This document shows, piece by piece, positions 12,733-12,944 of a stretch of DNA of 12,944 bases. A program made the position numbers and the translations under genes. The notes beneath the pieces are model-generated. The model was not told the origin of the DNA. It saw only the letters and a list, made by a program, of their open reading frames with translations, and ran no database searches. Position 1 is the first letter of the stretch; each line of letters starts with the position of its first letter. Origin of the DNA: Candidatus Bathyarchaeota archaeon (GTDB lineage: Archaea; Thermoproteota; Bathyarchaeia; TCS64); the NCBI GenBank assembly GCA_018396515.1, contig JAGTQJ010000032.1, positions 400 through 13,343 on the forward strand, given 5' to 3'.

Positions 12733-12944
12733 ATATGATGGGTCTTTATCTTGTCTGAGTGGCGCCTGAAACCCGACTCTATCCTGTCCGGGTAGATGGT
12801 CCTCTGGATGAGGTACTCGGCCCCACTCCTTTTAGCCTCCTCCTCAAAGACCCTTATGAACTCCTCCCCTACGATCCTCCTCTTCTCCTCGGGGTCCACA
12901 ACTCCCCTGAGCCTCTCTAGGAACCTGTTCCGAGCTTCGACCAC
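12714..12944 (-). CDS. guaA: GMP synthase ATP-pyrophosphatase part, N-terminal fragment; 5' end beyond window
   Basis: A partial frame from the right edge reads [49 protein letters not shown] and IKTHHM, all matching the GuaA ATP-PPase domain (typical VTDPExKRxIIGxxFIxVF, TIYPDVIESG, IKSHHNV). It then runs out of frame into WGACP and stops at 12714. The PP-loop motif (SGGVDSS) would lie further right and is not visible. The usual QGTIYPD is QRTIYPD here. Adding one A near 12734 restores HHNVGGLP exactly and joins this frame to the fragment at 12232-12732. The gene is the upstream member of a guaA-archease pair. Confidence 0.85.
   Translation of the reverse strand: MVEARNRFLERLRGVVDPEEKRRIVGEEFIRVFEEEAKRSGAEYLIQRTIYPDRIESGFRRHSDKIKTHHMWGACP

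Overview
This window looks archaeal. It carries an F420-0:gamma-glutamyl ligase (cofE) and an archease. It also carries a tungsten-type aldehyde ferredoxin oxidoreductase family gene. Several genes have A/T-rich TATA-like boxes 20-45 bases before the start codon and very short or absent leaders. Arg (AGG/AGA) and Ile (ATA) codon use is typical of thermophilic archaea of the Thermoproteota/Bathyarchaeia/Korarchaeia type; the exact lineage cannot be fixed from the window.

Layout. (1) Positions 1-2577, minus strand: a two-gene operon of a MutL-like ASKHA-fold ATPase (748-2577) overlapping by ATGA with a barrel-sandwich (lipoyl-like/RnfC-like) protein that runs off the left edge (1-751). (2) Positions 2578-2838: a divergent promoter region. 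(3) Positions 2839-5876, plus strand: a tight four-gene membrane operon. It holds a DUF6754-type protein, a six-TM protein, a second anchored soluble-domain protein and a six/seven-TM protein, all joined by overlaps or a 1-base gap. (4) Positions 6000-7284: two small paralogous proteins on either side of a four-TM protein, each gene with its own promoter. (5) Positions 7434-9308: an AOR-family oxidoreductase followed by a perfect 18-base palindrome and a T tract. (6) Positions 9573-10357: an HD-domain phosphohydrolase and tRNA-Ser(CGA). (7) Positions 10358-10933: a gene-poor stretch with the decayed C-terminal end of a TnpB (IS200/IS605-type) gene and hairpins beside it. (8) Positions 10934-12944: cofE, converging on a minus-strand pair of GMP synthase (frameshifted as sequenced, cut by the right edge) and archease.

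The most interesting content is blocks 1-4. The MutL-like ATPase, barrel-sandwich protein, DUF6754 protein, the other membrane proteins and the small helical proteins look like one functionally linked, uncharacterised membrane-associated module. From memory of protein families, similar sets sit together in unrelated phyla (for example Chloroflexota and several candidate bacterial phyla), which a database search should confirm. No glutamate mutase subunits are present, so the usual 'glutamate mutase L' name for the ATPase is probably misleading here. The remaining genes (cofE, guaA, archease, HD protein, tRNA) are housekeeping.
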